Source: Primorskyibacter flagellatus (GTDB taxonomy: Bacteria; Pseudomonadota; Alphaproteobacteria; Rhodobacterales; Rhodobacteraceae). From it: a DNA stretch of 64,000 nt. Position 1 is the stretch's first letter. Each line of letters opens with the position of its first letter. The notes beneath the pieces were generated by a model. The model saw only the letters and a list, made by a program, of their open reading frames with translations. It was not told the origin of the DNA and did not search any database. Shown one piece after another: positions 10,026-19,433 of this stretch. The stretch spans positions 372,001 through 436,000 of the forward strand of contig NZ_FWYD01000002.1 in NCBI RefSeq assembly GCF_900176485.1. Reading direction: 5' to 3'. A program made the translations under genes and the position numbers.

Positions 10026-10574
10026 TTATTCAACGCCGGGCTGCGGTTCTTCCGGAGTGATCCGTTCCAGCGGATAGTCCCAGAACTGCCATCCATCAGT
10101 CCCTTCGGGCAGCCAGTAGACATTGCTATACCCCCATTCGATTGCGCGTTTGGCGGCGTTCCAGCTCATCCAGCACTCTGCAAGGCAGAAGAAGAGGACC
10201 GGATGCGTGCTGTCATTTTTCGTGACATTGGCCAAACCGCGTCGGAAATACCCTTCTGTGACGTCCGCAATGGCCCCGTAGCCGACATTGGGCAGCCAGA
10301 TCGCGCCGGGGATGGAGTCTCGCGGTTTGTCGCGCCAGATCGTGCCTTCGGGCAGGTTGGCGGGTTTCGGGGCTTGCGGCAGAACATCAATGAATGCGGT
10401 CTGGCCCGCTTGCCACAGGTCATGTGCCGCCTCCGGCCCGACGACCGTGCCACCCGACAGGGTAGACGGGACCGGCCCCCGGTAGCGGTCCATCCGGTAA
10501 TCCGCGGGTTCGTCTTCAGCCACCACACTGACTGGCAGTCCCACAAAAAGCAGGATCGCCAGCATCCGGATCAT
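10026..10574 (-). CDS. PQQ-dependent catabolism-associated CXXCW-motif protein (rhodanese-like)
   Basis: An exported 182-aa rhodanese-fold protein with a signal peptide to about residue 19. The active-site region reads FFCLAECWMSWNAAKRA, the family's cysteine-tryptophan motif. Members of this family accompany quinoprotein alcohol dehydrogenases in periplasmic C1 or ethanol oxidation; the exact reaction is not known. It starts 4 bases inside the 3' end of the upstream binding-protein gene, and is the last gene of the xox operon. Confidence 0.9.
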   Translation of the reverse strand: MIRMLAILLFVGLPVSVVAEDEPADYRMDRYRGPVPSTLSGGTVVGPEAAHDLWQAGQTAFIDVLPQAPKPANLPEGTIWRDKPRDSIPGAIWLPNVGYGAIADVTEGYFRRGLANVTKNDSTHPVLFFCLAECWMSWNAAKRAIEWGYSNVYWLPEGTDGWQFWDYPLERITPEEPQPGVE

Positions 10575-11395
10575 TGGGACAGATCCAGAACCGTATCCCC
10601 AAGGTCCGAGACCAACGGCACGCCCGCATCAGCAAGCAGAGCGTTGATTTCATCCTGATTGCGTCGAATGAGCGAGTTCAGCTTGCGCTGCCAAACTTTT
10701 TCACCCTGTCGGACGCCCATCGTGATCCGGTAGTAAAGTTTGGGCGGCAGGGTTTCCTTGATCAGCGGAATGGCTTTCATACCCGGATGGGATTGTTTGA
10801 CCAAAGGACCTCCGATCGGCCCCCAAATGATGGCGGCGTCGATCTCTCCGCTTTCAAGGTCGGCCAGCATGTCCTCTGAAGGGCTTTCGTACCGTCTGTC
10901 AACAAACAGATGGTAGGCCTTTGCCTTCCCTATCAAGCCGTTGCGCGCCATATGGGTAGCAGGCGGGCTTCCGGCGATGATCCCGATCTTCAACCCCTGC
11001 AAGCGTTCATCCGACAGCACGGTGACGTCGGTCAACGGGCCGTCCTTCGGAACGATCAGCACATATGTCGATGTCAGATAATGATTGGTGTTCAGCACAA
11101 GCTCATGGCCCTGCGCATAACCAATGATCACGTCGCATTTCTTGATCTTAAGCGTGTTGCGGACAAAGCCGGTCGCCATCGGATACCAGGTATATTGAAC
11201 GGGCAGACCCAGCTTTTCGCCGACCAGCTCTGCCAGCGCGTTTTCATAGCCAGATCCGTCTTGCATGGACATCGGGGCATTGGCTGGATCTGCGCAAACC
11301 CTCAATGCGTGCGTCGAGACAAGATCAGAGGTCTGCGCCTGCGCCACACCGGCGCAAAGCAACAATCCCAAAAACCCTGACGCGACAAGGCGCAT
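10571..11395 (-). CDS. xoxJ: quinoprotein-associated periplasmic binding protein (XoxJ/MoxJ-like)
   Basis: A 274-aa periplasmic protein of the bacterial type 3 solute-binding fold, in the subfamily tied to quinoprotein dehydrogenases. Signal peptide MRLVASGFLGLLLCAGVAQA. Core segments LRVCADPANAPMS, CDVIIGYAQGHELVLNTN and EIDAAIIWGPIGGPL are characteristic. XoxJ is thought to help mature or activate XoxF rather than bind a transported solute. Start 11395 avoids overlap with xoxG; the next gene overlaps its stop by 4 bases. Confidence 0.9.
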   Translation of the reverse strand: MRLVASGFLGLLLCAGVAQAQTSDLVSTHALRVCADPANAPMSMQDGSGYENALAELVGEKLGLPVQYTWYPMATGFVRNTLKIKKCDVIIGYAQGHELVLNTNHYLTSTYVLIVPKDGPLTDVTVLSDERLQGLKIGIIAGSPPATHMARNGLIGKAKAYHLFVDRRYESPSEDMLADLESGEIDAAIIWGPIGGPLVKQSHPGMKAIPLIKETLPPKLYYRITMGVRQGEKVWQRKLNSLIRRNQDEINALLADAGVPLVSDLGDTVLDLSQ

Positions 11396-11399
11396 CGTA

Positions 11400-11939
11400 T
11401 CAGCCCATGCAATCATTTTCCATCTCGCGGATCAGATCGGACTTGGCTTCTTTCTTGGCCGGGCGACCACGCGGCACCGCATCCATGCCACGGGCTTTGA
11501 GGTAAACATAGATGTCATTGAGATAGCACATCACGTTCGGGTTGTCGCCAAAGTGCGGCATGACCGAGTTGCCATTCTGACGACCATTCACCACGACATC
11601 ATAAAAATCGTAATAGTCCAGATGCACGGCGGAATTCTTGATCTTCGGCGCATAGGTGGACCCTTCGCCATCCGGGCCATGACAGACATGACATTCCGAA
11701 TGATAGCGACGGAAACCCGAGAAGGTCATCCAATCGACGGTTCCATCCTCGGCTACCTTGTAGGTAGGAATATCATCTTCGGTGAAGTACATGCCATCGT
11801 CCTCATAGGCGACAGCGACTTCATCAGCGTGTTCTTCGGGCTTTACCGGCTGATCGCTCGAGCTTTGGGCAAAGGCTGCAAGGGGAAGCAGCGTCGATAC
11901 GGCGGCGGCAAAGAAAAAATGGGATGCGGTGCGCATCAT
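11400..11939 (-). CDS. xoxG: XoxG-type cytochrome c, electron acceptor of XoxF
   Basis: Periplasmic monohaem cytochrome c of 179 aa with signal peptide ending near AFAQ. The haem motif is CHVCH in YHSECHVCHGPDGEGSTYAP, and the methionine ligand is probably in NSVMPHFGDNPNV. The length and the DYYDFYDVVVNG segment match cytochrome c-553i/XoxG proteins, which take electrons from the lanthanide methanol dehydrogenase. Sits directly downstream of xoxF after an 82-base spacer that holds a perfect stem-loop. Confidence 0.93.
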   Translation of the reverse strand: MMRTASHFFFAAAVSTLLPLAAFAQSSSDQPVKPEEHADEVAVAYEDDGMYFTEDDIPTYKVAEDGTVDWMTFSGFRRYHSECHVCHGPDGEGSTYAPKIKNSAVHLDYYDFYDVVVNGRQNGNSVMPHFGDNPNVMCYLNDIYVYLKARGMDAVPRGRPAKKEAKSDLIREMENDCMG

Positions 11940-11971
11940 GGCTGTTCACCTTTCGGACAGTCGTTAGGGGA

Positions 11972-11997
11972 GGTCCGGCACACGGATGCGCCGGACC
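11972..11997 (-). other. stem-loop between xoxF and xoxG
   Basis: Perfect 8-bp inverted repeat: GGTCCGGC at 11972-11979 and GCCGGACC at 11990-11997, with a 10-base loop. It lies in the 82-base spacer after the xoxF stop. No U-run follows on the minus strand, so it looks more like an mRNA-stabilising or partial-termination hairpin than a strong terminator. Confidence 0.7.
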
Positions 11998-12021
11998 CAG
12001 CTCTTGAAGCGTCATCGAGCC

Positions 12022-13824
12022 TTAATCCGGCAGTGCGAACACGGTCAGCTGACCACCCAACGCGGTATAGTCGCTCAGAGCGGCATAGCCACCCACGGCA
12101 CCCAGACCGTCATTCGGGTTCGTCAGACCAGCCGCAAGACCGATCCCGGCCCAGCCGCCAATACCAGACAAGATGCCGATATACTGCTTACCTTCAAACT
12201 CGTAGGTCATCACGTTACCGATGATGCCAGATGGGGTTTTGAAGCGGTACAATTCGTCACCTGTGGTCGCATCAATCGCCTTCAGATAGCCTTCGAGCGT
12301 GCCGTAGAAGACAATGTCACCCGCAGTTGCCAAAGCACCGGACCAGACCGAGAACTGCTCGGGGATGGACCACTTGATCTCACCCACCGTGTTGTCCCAG
12401 GCGATGAAGTTACCCATGCCGCCATGGCTGTCGGGTGCCGGATACATCGCCAGCGTCGCGCCGACATAGGGCTGACCGGCGGTGTAGGCCACGCGGAACG
12501 GTTCGTAGTCCATGCAGACGTGGTTGGTCGGGACATACATCAGCTCTGTTTTCGGCGAGTAGGCCGCAGGCTGCTGGTCCTTGGACCCAAGCGCCGCCGG
12601 GCAAATACCGGTGGAGTTGACGTCTTCGCCATTCTGCTCGGTCGAGTACTGCGCGACAACGGCCGGACGACCGTATGTCTCGGATTCGGGGTCCATATCG
12701 ACACCGGTCGTCCAGTTCACAGCCGGATCGAACTTTTCCGCCACCAGCAATTCGCCGGTTTCGCGATCCAGGGTATATCCCAGACCGTTCCGGTCGAAAT
12801 GCGTCAGCAGCTTGCGCTCTTCACCATCAATTTCCTGCTCCGTAAGGATCATTTCATTGACGCCGTCATAATCCCACTCGTCATGCGGGGTCATCTGGTA
12901 GAACCACTTGGCCATGCCGTCATCGGGGTCACGCGCCATGATGGTCATCGACCAACGGTTGTCGCCCGGGCGTTGCGCAGGGTTCCAGGTCGAAGGGTTG
13001 GCAGAGCCGTAATAGAAGAGGTCAAGCTCCTCGTCGTAGGAATACCATCCCCACGTCGTGGCGCCGCCGATCTTCCACTGATCGCCTTCCCAGGTCTTGA
13101 TAGAGCTGTCCACGCCGATCGGCTCGCCCAGATGGGTGGTCTTTTCCGGGTCCACCAACAGTTGATCGTCGGTGCCGACAGAATAGGCGCGCCACTCAAG
13201 TTCGCCCGTTTCCATGTTGTAGGCCGTGACATGGCCCTGAACACCGAATTCACCGCCCGAGATACCGACAATGATCTTGTCCTTCACCGGAAGAACCGTC
13301 GCGGTGTTTGTCTCGCCTATCGACGCGTCGCCGTTCTGTGCTTCCCACTTCACCTCGCCGCTCATGGCGTCCAGCGCGACCACTTTCGTGTCGGCCTGAT
13401 GAAGGAAGATCTTGCCATTGGCGTAGGCAACACCGCGGTTCACGGTATCGCAGCACATCACCGGGATGACATCCGGGTCCTGCTTTGGTTCGTATTTCCA
13501 GACGATCTTGCCGTCCTGTGCCAGATCAAGCGCATAGACGATGTTCGGGAACGGCGTGTGAACATACATCATGTTGTCGATCACCAGCGGCGAGCCTTCG
13601 TGGCCCCGCAGCACGCCGGTGGAGAATGTCCATGCAACCTGAAGGTCGCCGACGTTTTCGGCGTTGATCTGATCGAGTTTGGAATATCTCTGGTTTTTGT
13701 AATCGCCCGTCTGGATCGCCCATTGTGCCGGGTTGTCCATCAGCGTCATGAGATCGTCATTCGCCATCGCCATACTGGCGCAGCAAAGGGCGATGCCCGA
13801 GGTTAACATTCTAAGGGTCTTCAT
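12022..13824 (-). CDS. xoxF: lanthanide-dependent methanol dehydrogenase XoxF
   Basis: PQQ-containing eight-bladed propeller enzyme of the periplasm that oxidises methanol to formaldehyde. The 600-aa precursor has a signal peptide ending at about residue 22 and the vicinal cysteines Cys124-Cys125 (VMCCDT) that pack on PQQ. The stretch [12 protein letters not shown] holds the catalytic Asp318 and, two residues on, Asp320; this second Asp coordinates the lanthanide and is Ala in calcium-type MxaF, so the enzyme is XoxF. No mxaI small subunit gene is present. Start ATG 13824 opens the signal peptide. Operon with adhC, fghA and cytochrome c upstream and xoxG, xoxJ downstream. Confidence 0.97.
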   Translation of the reverse strand: MKTLRMLTSGIALCCASMAMANDDLMTLMDNPAQWAIQTGDYKNQRYSKLDQINAENVGDLQVAWTFSTGVLRGHEGSPLVIDNMMYVHTPFPNIVYALDLAQDGKIVWKYEPKQDPDVIPVMCCDTVNRGVAYANGKIFLHQADTKVVALDAMSGEVKWEAQNGDASIGETNTATVLPVKDKIIVGISGGEFGVQGHVTAYNMETGELEWRAYSVGTDDQLLVDPEKTTHLGEPIGVDSSIKTWEGDQWKIGGATTWGWYSYDEELDLFYYGSANPSTWNPAQRPGDNRWSMTIMARDPDDGMAKWFYQMTPHDEWDYDGVNEMILTEQEIDGEERKLLTHFDRNGLGYTLDRETGELLVAEKFDPAVNWTTGVDMDPESETYGRPAVVAQYSTEQNGEDVNSTGICPAALGSKDQQPAAYSPKTELMYVPTNHVCMDYEPFRVAYTAGQPYVGATLAMYPAPDSHGGMGNFIAWDNTVGEIKWSIPEQFSVWSGALATAGDIVFYGTLEGYLKAIDATTGDELYRFKTPSGIIGNVMTYEFEGKQYIGILSGIGGWAGIGLAAGLTNPNDGLGAVGGYAALSDYTALGGQLTVFALPD

Positions 13825-13898
13825 TTCAGTCCTCCCGAAATACACGGCTTTCGCCGCCTCATGGCAAAACGGGGCTTAGCCCATCTGCCGCTATGTAC

Positions 13899-13930
13899 TG
13901 CCCCGCCAGCTCTCTCCTCCCGGCGGGGCA
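13899..13930 (-). other. stem-loop between cytochrome c gene and xoxF
   Basis: Perfect 9-bp inverted repeat TGCCCCGCC (13899-13907) and GGCGGGGCA (13922-13930) with a 14-base loop, just after the cytochrome c stop and about 75 bases before the xoxF start. No U-tract follows on the minus strand. It could set off xoxF as a separately abundant mRNA segment, together with the hairpin at the other end of the gene. Confidence 0.7.
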
Positions 13931-13943
13931 GACATTTCTTATG

Positions 13944-14366
13944 TCACGAACCTTCGTCAGTCGCCTCAGTTTCGTCAGAATGGCTCGCTAGAAACGCAAT
14001 CACATCTGCGCGGTCCTCTTCTTTACGAAGCCCGGCAAAGGACATCTTCGTGCCCTTGGCGAAATCGCGCGGTTTTTCCAGAAAGGCAGCCAGTGCTTCG
14101 GGCGTCCAGACATCCCCGGCTTCGCCCATTTCCGCCAGAACCTTGGAGTATTTGAAGTCTTCCACACTGGCGATCTGCCGCCCCATGATGTTGTTCAGGA
14201 CCGGCCCAACCTTGCTTTTGGCGTCCTCGCCCACATCGTGGCAAGCTTGGCATTTGCGGAACACTTTTTCGCCTTTTTCCGCATCACCTGCCATCGAGTG
14301 GCTTTCGGCCATGACGGCAAGCGGAAGAAGTGTCGCAAAAGCTGTGCAGATTACTGTTTTGAACAT
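13944..14366 (-). CDS. periplasmic class I cytochrome c (c2-like)
   Basis: A 140-aa precursor with signal peptide MFKTVICTAFATLLPLAVMAE and haem motif CQACH in KVFRKCQACHDVGEDAKSKVGP. The sixth ligand is probably the Met in GTKMSFAGLRKEEDR. This is the c2-type layout; such cytochromes carry electrons from XoxG towards the terminal oxidase. Placed between fghA and xoxF, it matches the role of the cytochrome beside adhI in purple bacteria (cycI/cycB), although the precise orthologue cannot be fixed from sequence alone. Confidence 0.9.
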   Translation of the reverse strand: MFKTVICTAFATLLPLAVMAESHSMAGDAEKGEKVFRKCQACHDVGEDAKSKVGPVLNNIMGRQIASVEDFKYSKVLAEMGEAGDVWTPEALAAFLEKPRDFAKGTKMSFAGLRKEEDRADVIAFLASHSDETEATDEGS

Positions 14367-14380
14367 TTTAAGCCTCTATC

Positions 14381-15214
14381 TTACTGGTCTTGAAGCAAAC
14401 GATCTGCGTGCCAGGCAACGTGATCGCCTGCGAAGGAGTTCACAAAGAAATACGAATGGTCGTAGCCTTCCTGCATCCGAAACACCCCTGGCTGCCGATT
14501 GCGCATCATGGCCTCGGCAAGTGTTTCCGGCTTGAGCAGGTCCAGAAACTGGTCAGATCCACCTTGATCGATCAGCAGGTCGCCTTTCCATCCCTTGTCG
14601 TCCATAAGTAGCACGGAGTCGTGCTGGCACCAGCTTGATTCGTCATCTCCAAGATAGGCGCTTAGCTGCTTTCGACCCCAATCGCTTTGGGTGGGGTTCG
14701 CAATCGGCGCGAAAGCGGACAGTGAATCGTACATATCAGGATTGCGCATCGCGATGGTCAACGCGCCGTGCCCGCCCATCGAATGCCCGGTTATCCCGTG
14801 CCGGTCGAGGATGGCGAAATTCGCCAGCACCAGATCACGCAATTCGCTGGTGATGTAGTCATACATCTGGAAATGCGGACGCCAGGGGTTGCGCGTCGCA
14901 TTGACGTAAAACCCGGCGCCCTGCCCCAGATCATAGGCGTCGTCATCCGCCACGTCGTCGCCGCGCGGCGAGGTGTCGGGAAAGACGAGCGCAAGACCGT
15001 GTTCGGCCGCATGTTCCTGAAGCCCGGCTTTCACCATCGCGTTTTCATGCGTACAGGTCAGACCCGACAGATACCACAGAACTGGCACCTTTCCGGTCTT
15101 TGCCTGTGGCGGCAGATAGACGGCGAAGGTCATGTCGCATCCGCAGGCGGTCGAGGCGTGTTTGTAAACGCCCTGAACGCCTTCGAAGCTACGATTTTCA
15201 GAAAGAGTTTCCAT
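14381..15214 (-). CDS. fghA: S-formylglutathione hydrolase
   Basis: Cytoplasmic serine esterase (esterase D family, 277 aa) that releases formate and glutathione from S-formylglutathione. The nucleophile elbow GHSMGGHGALT, the oxyanion region LWYLSGLTCTHENAMVKAG and the C-terminal His in YDHSYFFVNSF are all present. Follows adhC after 6 bases, giving the complete glutathione-dependent formaldehyde-to-formate route. Confidence 0.96.
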   Translation of the reverse strand: METLSENRSFEGVQGVYKHASTACGCDMTFAVYLPPQAKTGKVPVLWYLSGLTCTHENAMVKAGLQEHAAEHGLALVFPDTSPRGDDVADDDAYDLGQGAGFYVNATRNPWRPHFQMYDYITSELRDLVLANFAILDRHGITGHSMGGHGALTIAMRNPDMYDSLSAFAPIANPTQSDWGRKQLSAYLGDDESSWCQHDSVLLMDDKGWKGDLLIDQGGSDQFLDLLKPETLAEAMMRNRQPGVFRMQEGYDHSYFFVNSFAGDHVAWHADRLLQDQ

Positions 15215-15220
15215 ACCGGA

Positions 15221-16333
15221 TCAGAACTCCACCACGGCACGGATCGACTTGCCTTCATGCATCAGGTCAAAGCCGTGATTGATCTCGTCCAGCGTCAGCT
15301 TGTGCGTGATCATCGGGTCGATCTCGATCTTGCCATCCATGTACCAGTCGACGATTTTCGGCACATCTGTGCGGCCCTTGGCGCCGCCAAACGCGGTTCC
15401 GCGCCAGACACGTCCTGTCACCAGTTGGAAAGGTCGCGTGCTGATTTCAGCCCCCGCAGGTGCCACGCCGATGATGATTGATTCGCCCCAGCCCTTATGC
15501 GCGCATTCCAGCGCCGTGCGCATCACGTTCACATTGCCGGTCGCGTCAAAGGTGTAATCCGCACCGCCCTTGGTAAGCTCGACCAGATGCGCCACCAGAT
15601 CGCCCTCGACCTTCGAGGGGTTCACGAAATCGGTCATGCCGAAATGCTCGGCCATTTCGATCTTGTCGTCATTCAGATCGACACCGACGATCTGATCACA
15701 ACCCGCCAGACGCAGGCCCTGCAAGACGTTCAGGCCAATGCCGCCCAGACCAAAGACAACCGCGCGGCTGCCAATCTCTACCTTGGCAGTGTTGATGACA
15801 GCGCCGATGCCCGTGGTGACACCGCAACCGATATAGCAGACCTTGTCGAACGGCGCGTCCTTGCGGATCTTGGCCAGCGCGATCTCTGGCACAACCGTGT
15901 GGTTGGCGAAGGTCGAACAGCCCATGTAGTGGTGGATCGGTGTGCCATCCAGCATCTTGAACCGCGTCGTACCATCAGGCAGCAGACCCTGACCTTGTGT
16001 CGAACGCACCTTCTGGCACAGGTTGGTCTTGGGGTTCAGACAGTATTCGCATTCGCGGCATTCGGGCGTGTAAAGCGGGATCACATGATCGCCCACCTCC
16101 AGCGTGGTCACACCTTCGCCGACCTCGATCACGACGCCTGCGCCCTCATGGCCAAGAATTGCCGGGAAGATGCCTTCGGGGTCGTCACCGGAACGGGTAA
16201 ATTCATCCGTATGGCACAGGCCCGTGGCCTTGATCTCGACCAGCACTTCTCCCTTGCGGGGCCCGTCCAGTTCGACTTCCATGATTTCCAGTGGTTTACC
16301 TGCCTCAACGGCCACGGCAGCACGAGTTCGCAT
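15221..16333 (-). CDS. adhC: S-(hydroxymethyl)glutathione dehydrogenase (class III alcohol dehydrogenase)
   Basis: Zinc, NAD-dependent enzyme (370 aa) oxidising S-hydroxymethylglutathione to S-formylglutathione; also called flhA or adhI. Motifs: catalytic zinc Cys in [26 protein letters not shown], the structural zinc Cys cluster [11 protein letters not shown], and the Rossmann [15 protein letters not shown] 16333 is preceded by GGAAGGAAG, whereas a longer frame to 16378 adds non-family residues. It is the first gene of the formaldehyde/xox operon and is divergent from the 201-aa exported protein. Confidence 0.96.
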   Translation of the reverse strand: MRTRAAVAVEAGKPLEIMEVELDGPRKGEVLVEIKATGLCHTDEFTRSGDDPEGIFPAILGHEGAGVVIEVGEGVTTLEVGDHVIPLYTPECRECEYCLNPKTNLCQKVRSTQGQGLLPDGTTRFKMLDGTPIHHYMGCSTFANHTVVPEIALAKIRKDAPFDKVCYIGCGVTTGIGAVINTAKVEIGSRAVVFGLGGIGLNVLQGLRLAGCDQIVGVDLNDDKIEMAEHFGMTDFVNPSKVEGDLVAHLVELTKGGADYTFDATGNVNVMRTALECAHKGWGESIIIGVAPAGAEISTRPFQLVTGRVWRGTAFGGAKGRTDVPKIVDWYMDGKIEIDPMITHKLTLDEINHGFDLMHEGKSIRAVVEF

Positions 16334-16498
16334 ATGTATTCTTCCTTCCTTTGCGCGCCGACACGTTTTACCGGCCACGCATTTTTAACGGATTATGGTA
16401 GGGGGCAGTATACCAAACAATGCAGACTATGGTGGGCATTGGGAAGCGTAGACTTGCCTTGCGCCCTCGGGCATCTTTTATCTGGGAGGATTTTTCAA
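16334..16498. promoter_or_regulatory. divergent promoter region between adhC and the 201-aa gene
   Basis: 165 bases separating two divergent genes, one of which starts the formaldehyde/xox operon. It contains AT-rich stretches (around 16380-16400 and 16475-16498) and must hold both promoters and probably the site for the nearby two-component regulator. No convincing operator repeat could be defined by eye. Confidence 0.5.
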
Positions 16499-17104
16499 AT
16501 GGTTCACGCCAGAATTCTAGTGCTCGCCGGGTTGTGTCTTGCGACCCCAGCCCTCGCCACCGATTTTTCGGATCCGACATGGCCCTGCGTGCAGCGCAAG
16601 GTGGGGCAATTGTCCGTTGGCCTGATGTGGGCGCATCCGGTCCCGGACACTGTGCCGAAGGCGATACAGGACGACGTGAATACGCTTGCCGACACATTGG
16701 CCGTCAGGCGAATCGAGCTTGAGACATTACGCCCCGATATTGCCGCCTTTGCTGCGCAGGTAGAGGGAGATCCTGACGCTTTGGGTCTGGTGTTCAAGCA
16801 AGTGTTCGACCGTTTGTCCCGCCGGCGCGGCCGGATCATCCACGGCATCGAGGAATTTTCGCTTAGCCAGATCGGGCTGAGCGAAAAGATCGAAGCCGCG
16901 CGCAGCGAGATGGCAACGCAACTGGCAACCGAAGACCCGGATTTTGACAGGGTGGACGCGCTGGAAGAGCAACTTGACTGGGATCAGCTGATCTATTCGG
17001 ACAGGCAGAAGAACATCACCTATCTGTGCGAAACGCCGACACTGCTGGAAAAACGTCTGTTCGGGATTGCCCAGATGCTTCAGGCAGAGGTCAAGGACAG
17101 CTGA
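16499..17104 (+). CDS. small exported protein of the xox locus, function unknown
   Basis: A 201-aa protein with a signal peptide (MVHARILVLAGLCLATPALA) and an otherwise helical, charged body with two cysteines (WPCVQRK near residue 29 and YLCETPT near 179). ATG 16499 follows a GGGAGGA ribosome site. A longer open frame reaching back to 15497 is antisense to adhC and is not used. Family not recognised; genes like it sit with xox and quinoprotein relay genes in Rhodobacterales, and a periplasmic accessory role is inferred from position. Converges with the metallohydrolase gene 3 bases away. Confidence 0.8.
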   Translation: MVHARILVLAGLCLATPALATDFSDPTWPCVQRKVGQLSVGLMWAHPVPDTVPKAIQDDVNTLADTLAVRRIELETLRPDIAAFAAQVEGDPDALGLVFKQVFDRLSRRRGRIIHGIEEFSLSQIGLSEKIEAARSEMATQLATEDPDFDRVDALEEQLDWDQLIYSDRQKNITYLCETPTLLEKRLFGIAQMLQAEVKDS

Positions 17105-17107
17105 ACC

Positions 17108-18133
17108 CTATTCCCATTCAAGCTCTGTAAAGGCAACGGTGGCGTTGCGCGGATTATACGCCTCGAACAGGTGCCAATGCTCCGCCTCGTCGGCCGCGAT
17201 GGTCTTTACCGCGTCGCCAAGCCGCGTGCCGTCGGCAATCGCGGCGCGGGTGTCCGTGACAAGCGTTTGCAAGTAGCGTTCCAAAGCGGCGGCGCCCGCC
17301 GGCCAAGGCAGTGACGCCGCGCCATGTCCGGGCACGACTCGCAGGGCTGCTTGCGCTTTCATCCGCGCCATAACGTCCTGCCAGCCAAGAACGCTGCCAT
17401 CCAGCGCAGGCGTGTGCTGATCGAACACAAGATCGCCGGCGAATAGCGTTCCGCTTTTTGTATCGAACACCGTGAGATCCGCGGGCGTATGGGCTGTGGG
17501 CCAGGCCGTCAGGGTCAACACTCGATTCCCGAGGTCGATCTGATCCTCGGCCCCGATCCGGTGTGAGATGTCCGGCGAAACCGTTCCGATCATCGCCTCT
17601 TCACCAATCAGGCGGTGCAGGCTTTCAAGGTAGTTCGCCTGCCGGTCGGCAAGCGCGCGCGGCAGCCTTTCGTGACCGACCAACTCTGCCCCTGCATCCG
17701 CGAACAGCGTCGCGCCGAAGACATGGTCCGGGTGCATATGAGTCAGGATCACATGACTTACCGGCTTGTCTGTACGCTGCCGGATGCTGCGCCACAGCGC
17801 CTCGCCCATCCAGCGGGCAGAGCCGCTGTCGATCACCGCGACCGAAGCGTCGCCAATGACAAAGCCCAGATTGGACACGTCCCCTAGATTGACCTCGTCA
17901 GGTTCCTCGATCAGACCCGAATGGACGAAGACACCCTCTGCAATCTCATCCACCGCCAGTGCAGCGCCCTTCGGTTGGCAAAAAGCGGCCGTTCCCGCAG
18001 GCGTTTGCGGCGGGGCCTCTGCCAGCGCCGCCTCGCAGGCCTGTTGATTGTCGGCCTCAAATCCCGGCAGCAGCATCTCGCGGCACGGTCCCGCGCCTGC
18101 ATTCAGACAGATCAACACGACAGCTTCGAACAT
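17108..18133 (-). CDS. quinoprotein relay system zinc metallohydrolase (SoxH-related)
   Basis: A 341-aa metallo-beta-lactamase-fold hydrolase. The zinc motif is THMHPDHVFG; further ligands are GHE in AELVGHERLP, the Asp in FAGDLVFDQH and the His in VVPGHGAAS. An N-terminal extension of about 80 residues with a signal-like start precedes the catalytic domain. Members are found with SoxYZ-like carriers in quinoprotein alcohol-oxidation loci and resemble SoxH; substrate unknown. Start 18133 gives the family-like N-terminus. Divergent from the SoxYZ-like gene. Confidence 0.88.
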   Translation of the reverse strand: MFEAVVLICLNAGAGPCREMLLPGFEADNQQACEAALAEAPPQTPAGTAAFCQPKGAALAVDEIAEGVFVHSGLIEEPDEVNLGDVSNLGFVIGDASVAVIDSGSARWMGEALWRSIRQRTDKPVSHVILTHMHPDHVFGATLFADAGAELVGHERLPRALADRQANYLESLHRLIGEEAMIGTVSPDISHRIGAEDQIDLGNRVLTLTAWPTAHTPADLTVFDTKSGTLFAGDLVFDQHTPALDGSVLGWQDVMARMKAQAALRVVPGHGAASLPWPAGAAALERYLQTLVTDTRAAIADGTRLGDAVKTIAADEAEHWHLFEAYNPRNATVAFTELEWE

Positions 18134-18258
18134 CGCCCTCCCTCCTAACAGGTCACAGGTCGCGCGCGGAAACGTGTGCGGCACCGACCAAACGCTCTAT
18201 ATCAGAAAACCTGAATTTGTGTCATAATTCGCTTTGTACCCATGCAAGAGGAGGAGGC
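18134..18258. promoter_or_regulatory. divergent promoter region, metallohydrolase / SoxYZ-like carrier
   Basis: 125-base spacer between divergent genes. An AT-rich inverted repeat GAATT-8-AATTC lies near 18210-18227 in front of the carrier gene, whose start has a strong GAGGAGGAG site. Promoter boxes cannot be assigned with confidence. Confidence 0.4.
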
Positions 18259-19068
18259 ATGGCCAATCCAGCCATTATCACGGCGGTCGTTGTTGCGTTG
18301 TTCGCATCGCCCGCTTTCGCCGATGACCCGATCACGAACCCGTTAACCGAAAGCGCAACCTGGCAGGACCTGCGCCCGGATATTCTGGGGGACGCCCCGC
18401 TTGCCGATGGGGCCGCCATCATCAGTGTCGATGCGCCTTACCGCGCGCATGATGCCGCGACGGTTCCAGTGGTGCTGCGCCAGCTTGACCCATCGCTGCC
18501 GATCAAAAAAGCAACTGTGGTCATTGACGAGAACCCGGCCCCCGTGGCCGCTGTCATGGAATTTTCCGACGCAATGGCCCCGCTCGATTTCGAGTTGCGC
18601 GTGCGCGTGGACCAGTATTCCAATCTCCGGGTGATCGCAGAAACAGATCAGGGCCTGTCCATGTCGGGCCGGTATGTCAAAGCCTCTGGCGGCTGTTCCG
18701 CTCCCGCAACCAAGGACCCCGAACAGGCACTGGCCGGCATTGGCAAGATGAAGCTGCGCCTGTTTGGCGAGCCTGCCATGTCTACACCGCGTCGCGAGGC
18801 GCAGATCATGATCCGGCACCCGAATTACTCCGGGCTGCAACGCGATCAGGTGACACAGCTGTTCATCCCCGCGCATTTCATCGATCATATGGAGGTCTGG
18901 CAGGGCGAGGATCTGCTGTTCACTGTCGATGGTGGCATCTCGATTTCCGAAAACCCGGTCTTTCGATTTTCCTACACCGATAACGGTGCCGAGATGCTGA
19001 CCGTCAAAGCCACGGATACCGATGGCAACAGCTTCGCGCATGATCTGAGCAAAGCGGCGCAGGGCTGA
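18259..19068 (+). CDS. quinoprotein dehydrogenase-associated SoxYZ-like carrier
   Basis: A 269-aa exported protein fusing SoxY-like and SoxZ-like domains. Signal peptide ends near PAFADD. The SoxY-like half ends in the swinging-arm type cysteine SGGCSAPATKD (near residue 150); the SoxZ-like half follows with MIRHPNYSGLQRDQ and a C-terminal immunoglobulin-like domain. Such fusions accompany PQQ dehydrogenases and presumably carry a sulfur-linked intermediate acted on by the nearby metallohydrolase. ATG 18259 chosen for the GAGGAGGAG site; the longer frame upstream is antisense to the neighbour. Confidence 0.9.
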   Translation: MANPAIITAVVVALFASPAFADDPITNPLTESATWQDLRPDILGDAPLADGAAIISVDAPYRAHDAATVPVVLRQLDPSLPIKKATVVIDENPAPVAAVMEFSDAMAPLDFELRVRVDQYSNLRVIAETDQGLSMSGRYVKASGGCSAPATKDPEQALAGIGKMKLRLFGEPAMSTPRREAQIMIRHPNYSGLQRDQVTQLFIPAHFIDHMEVWQGEDLLFTVDGGISISENPVFRFSYTDNGAEMLTVKATDTDGNSFAHDLSKAAQG

Positions 19069-19082
19069 TCGGCCCGACACCC

Positions 19083-19433
19083 TCAGAAACAGATAATCTC
19101 TGCTTCGGCCTGCGCGCGGCGCAGGTCGGCCACCAAAGCCTCGGCCACGACGGCGCTGTTGAAAACGGCCATGCGTTCGCCCCCCGTGCGCCGCATCGAA
19201 AGGACCGTTTCCGCCTGCAAGTATTTTTCGTATGGCAGGATTGTGGCAATCTCATCTATCGAGCAGGCGCATTGTTGCAGCACCTCGCGGCTGCGCCCGT
19301 TCGTGGCCATACAGGCAAAGACGTAATCCGCGCGAGCGGCTGTCGGGTAGTCGTTATATTGCTGTGCAACGCTTTGCGCGCTGGCCGCCAGCGGTGCAAC
19401 TGCCAGAATGAGCGCGCAGGTCAGGCCTTTCAT
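19083..19433 (-). CDS. small exported cysteine-containing protein, unknown
   Basis: 116 aa with signal peptide MKGLTCALILAVAPLAASAQ. The mature part has four to five cysteines, including VFACMATNG and QQCACSIDEIA, and a C-terminal IICF. The pattern suggests disulfide or metal binding, but no family is recognised. It overlaps the upstream 221-aa gene by 4 bases and converges with the SoxYZ-like carrier 14 bases away; membership in the quinoprotein accessory set is inferred from position. Confidence 0.8.
   Translation of the reverse strand: MKGLTCALILAVAPLAASAQSVAQQYNDYPTAARADYVFACMATNGRSREVLQQCACSIDEIATILPYEKYLQAETVLSMRRTGGERMAVFNSAVVAEALVADLRRAQAEAEIICF

Noticed and set aside
12022-13824. 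Calcium-type methanol dehydrogenase (MxaF)
   Set aside because: The second Asp in EWDYDG and the lack of an MxaI gene fit XoxF.
15497-16498. N-terminal extension of the 201-aa protein
   Set aside because: Lies antisense to adhC; a clear signal peptide and ribosome site mark ATG 16499 as the start.
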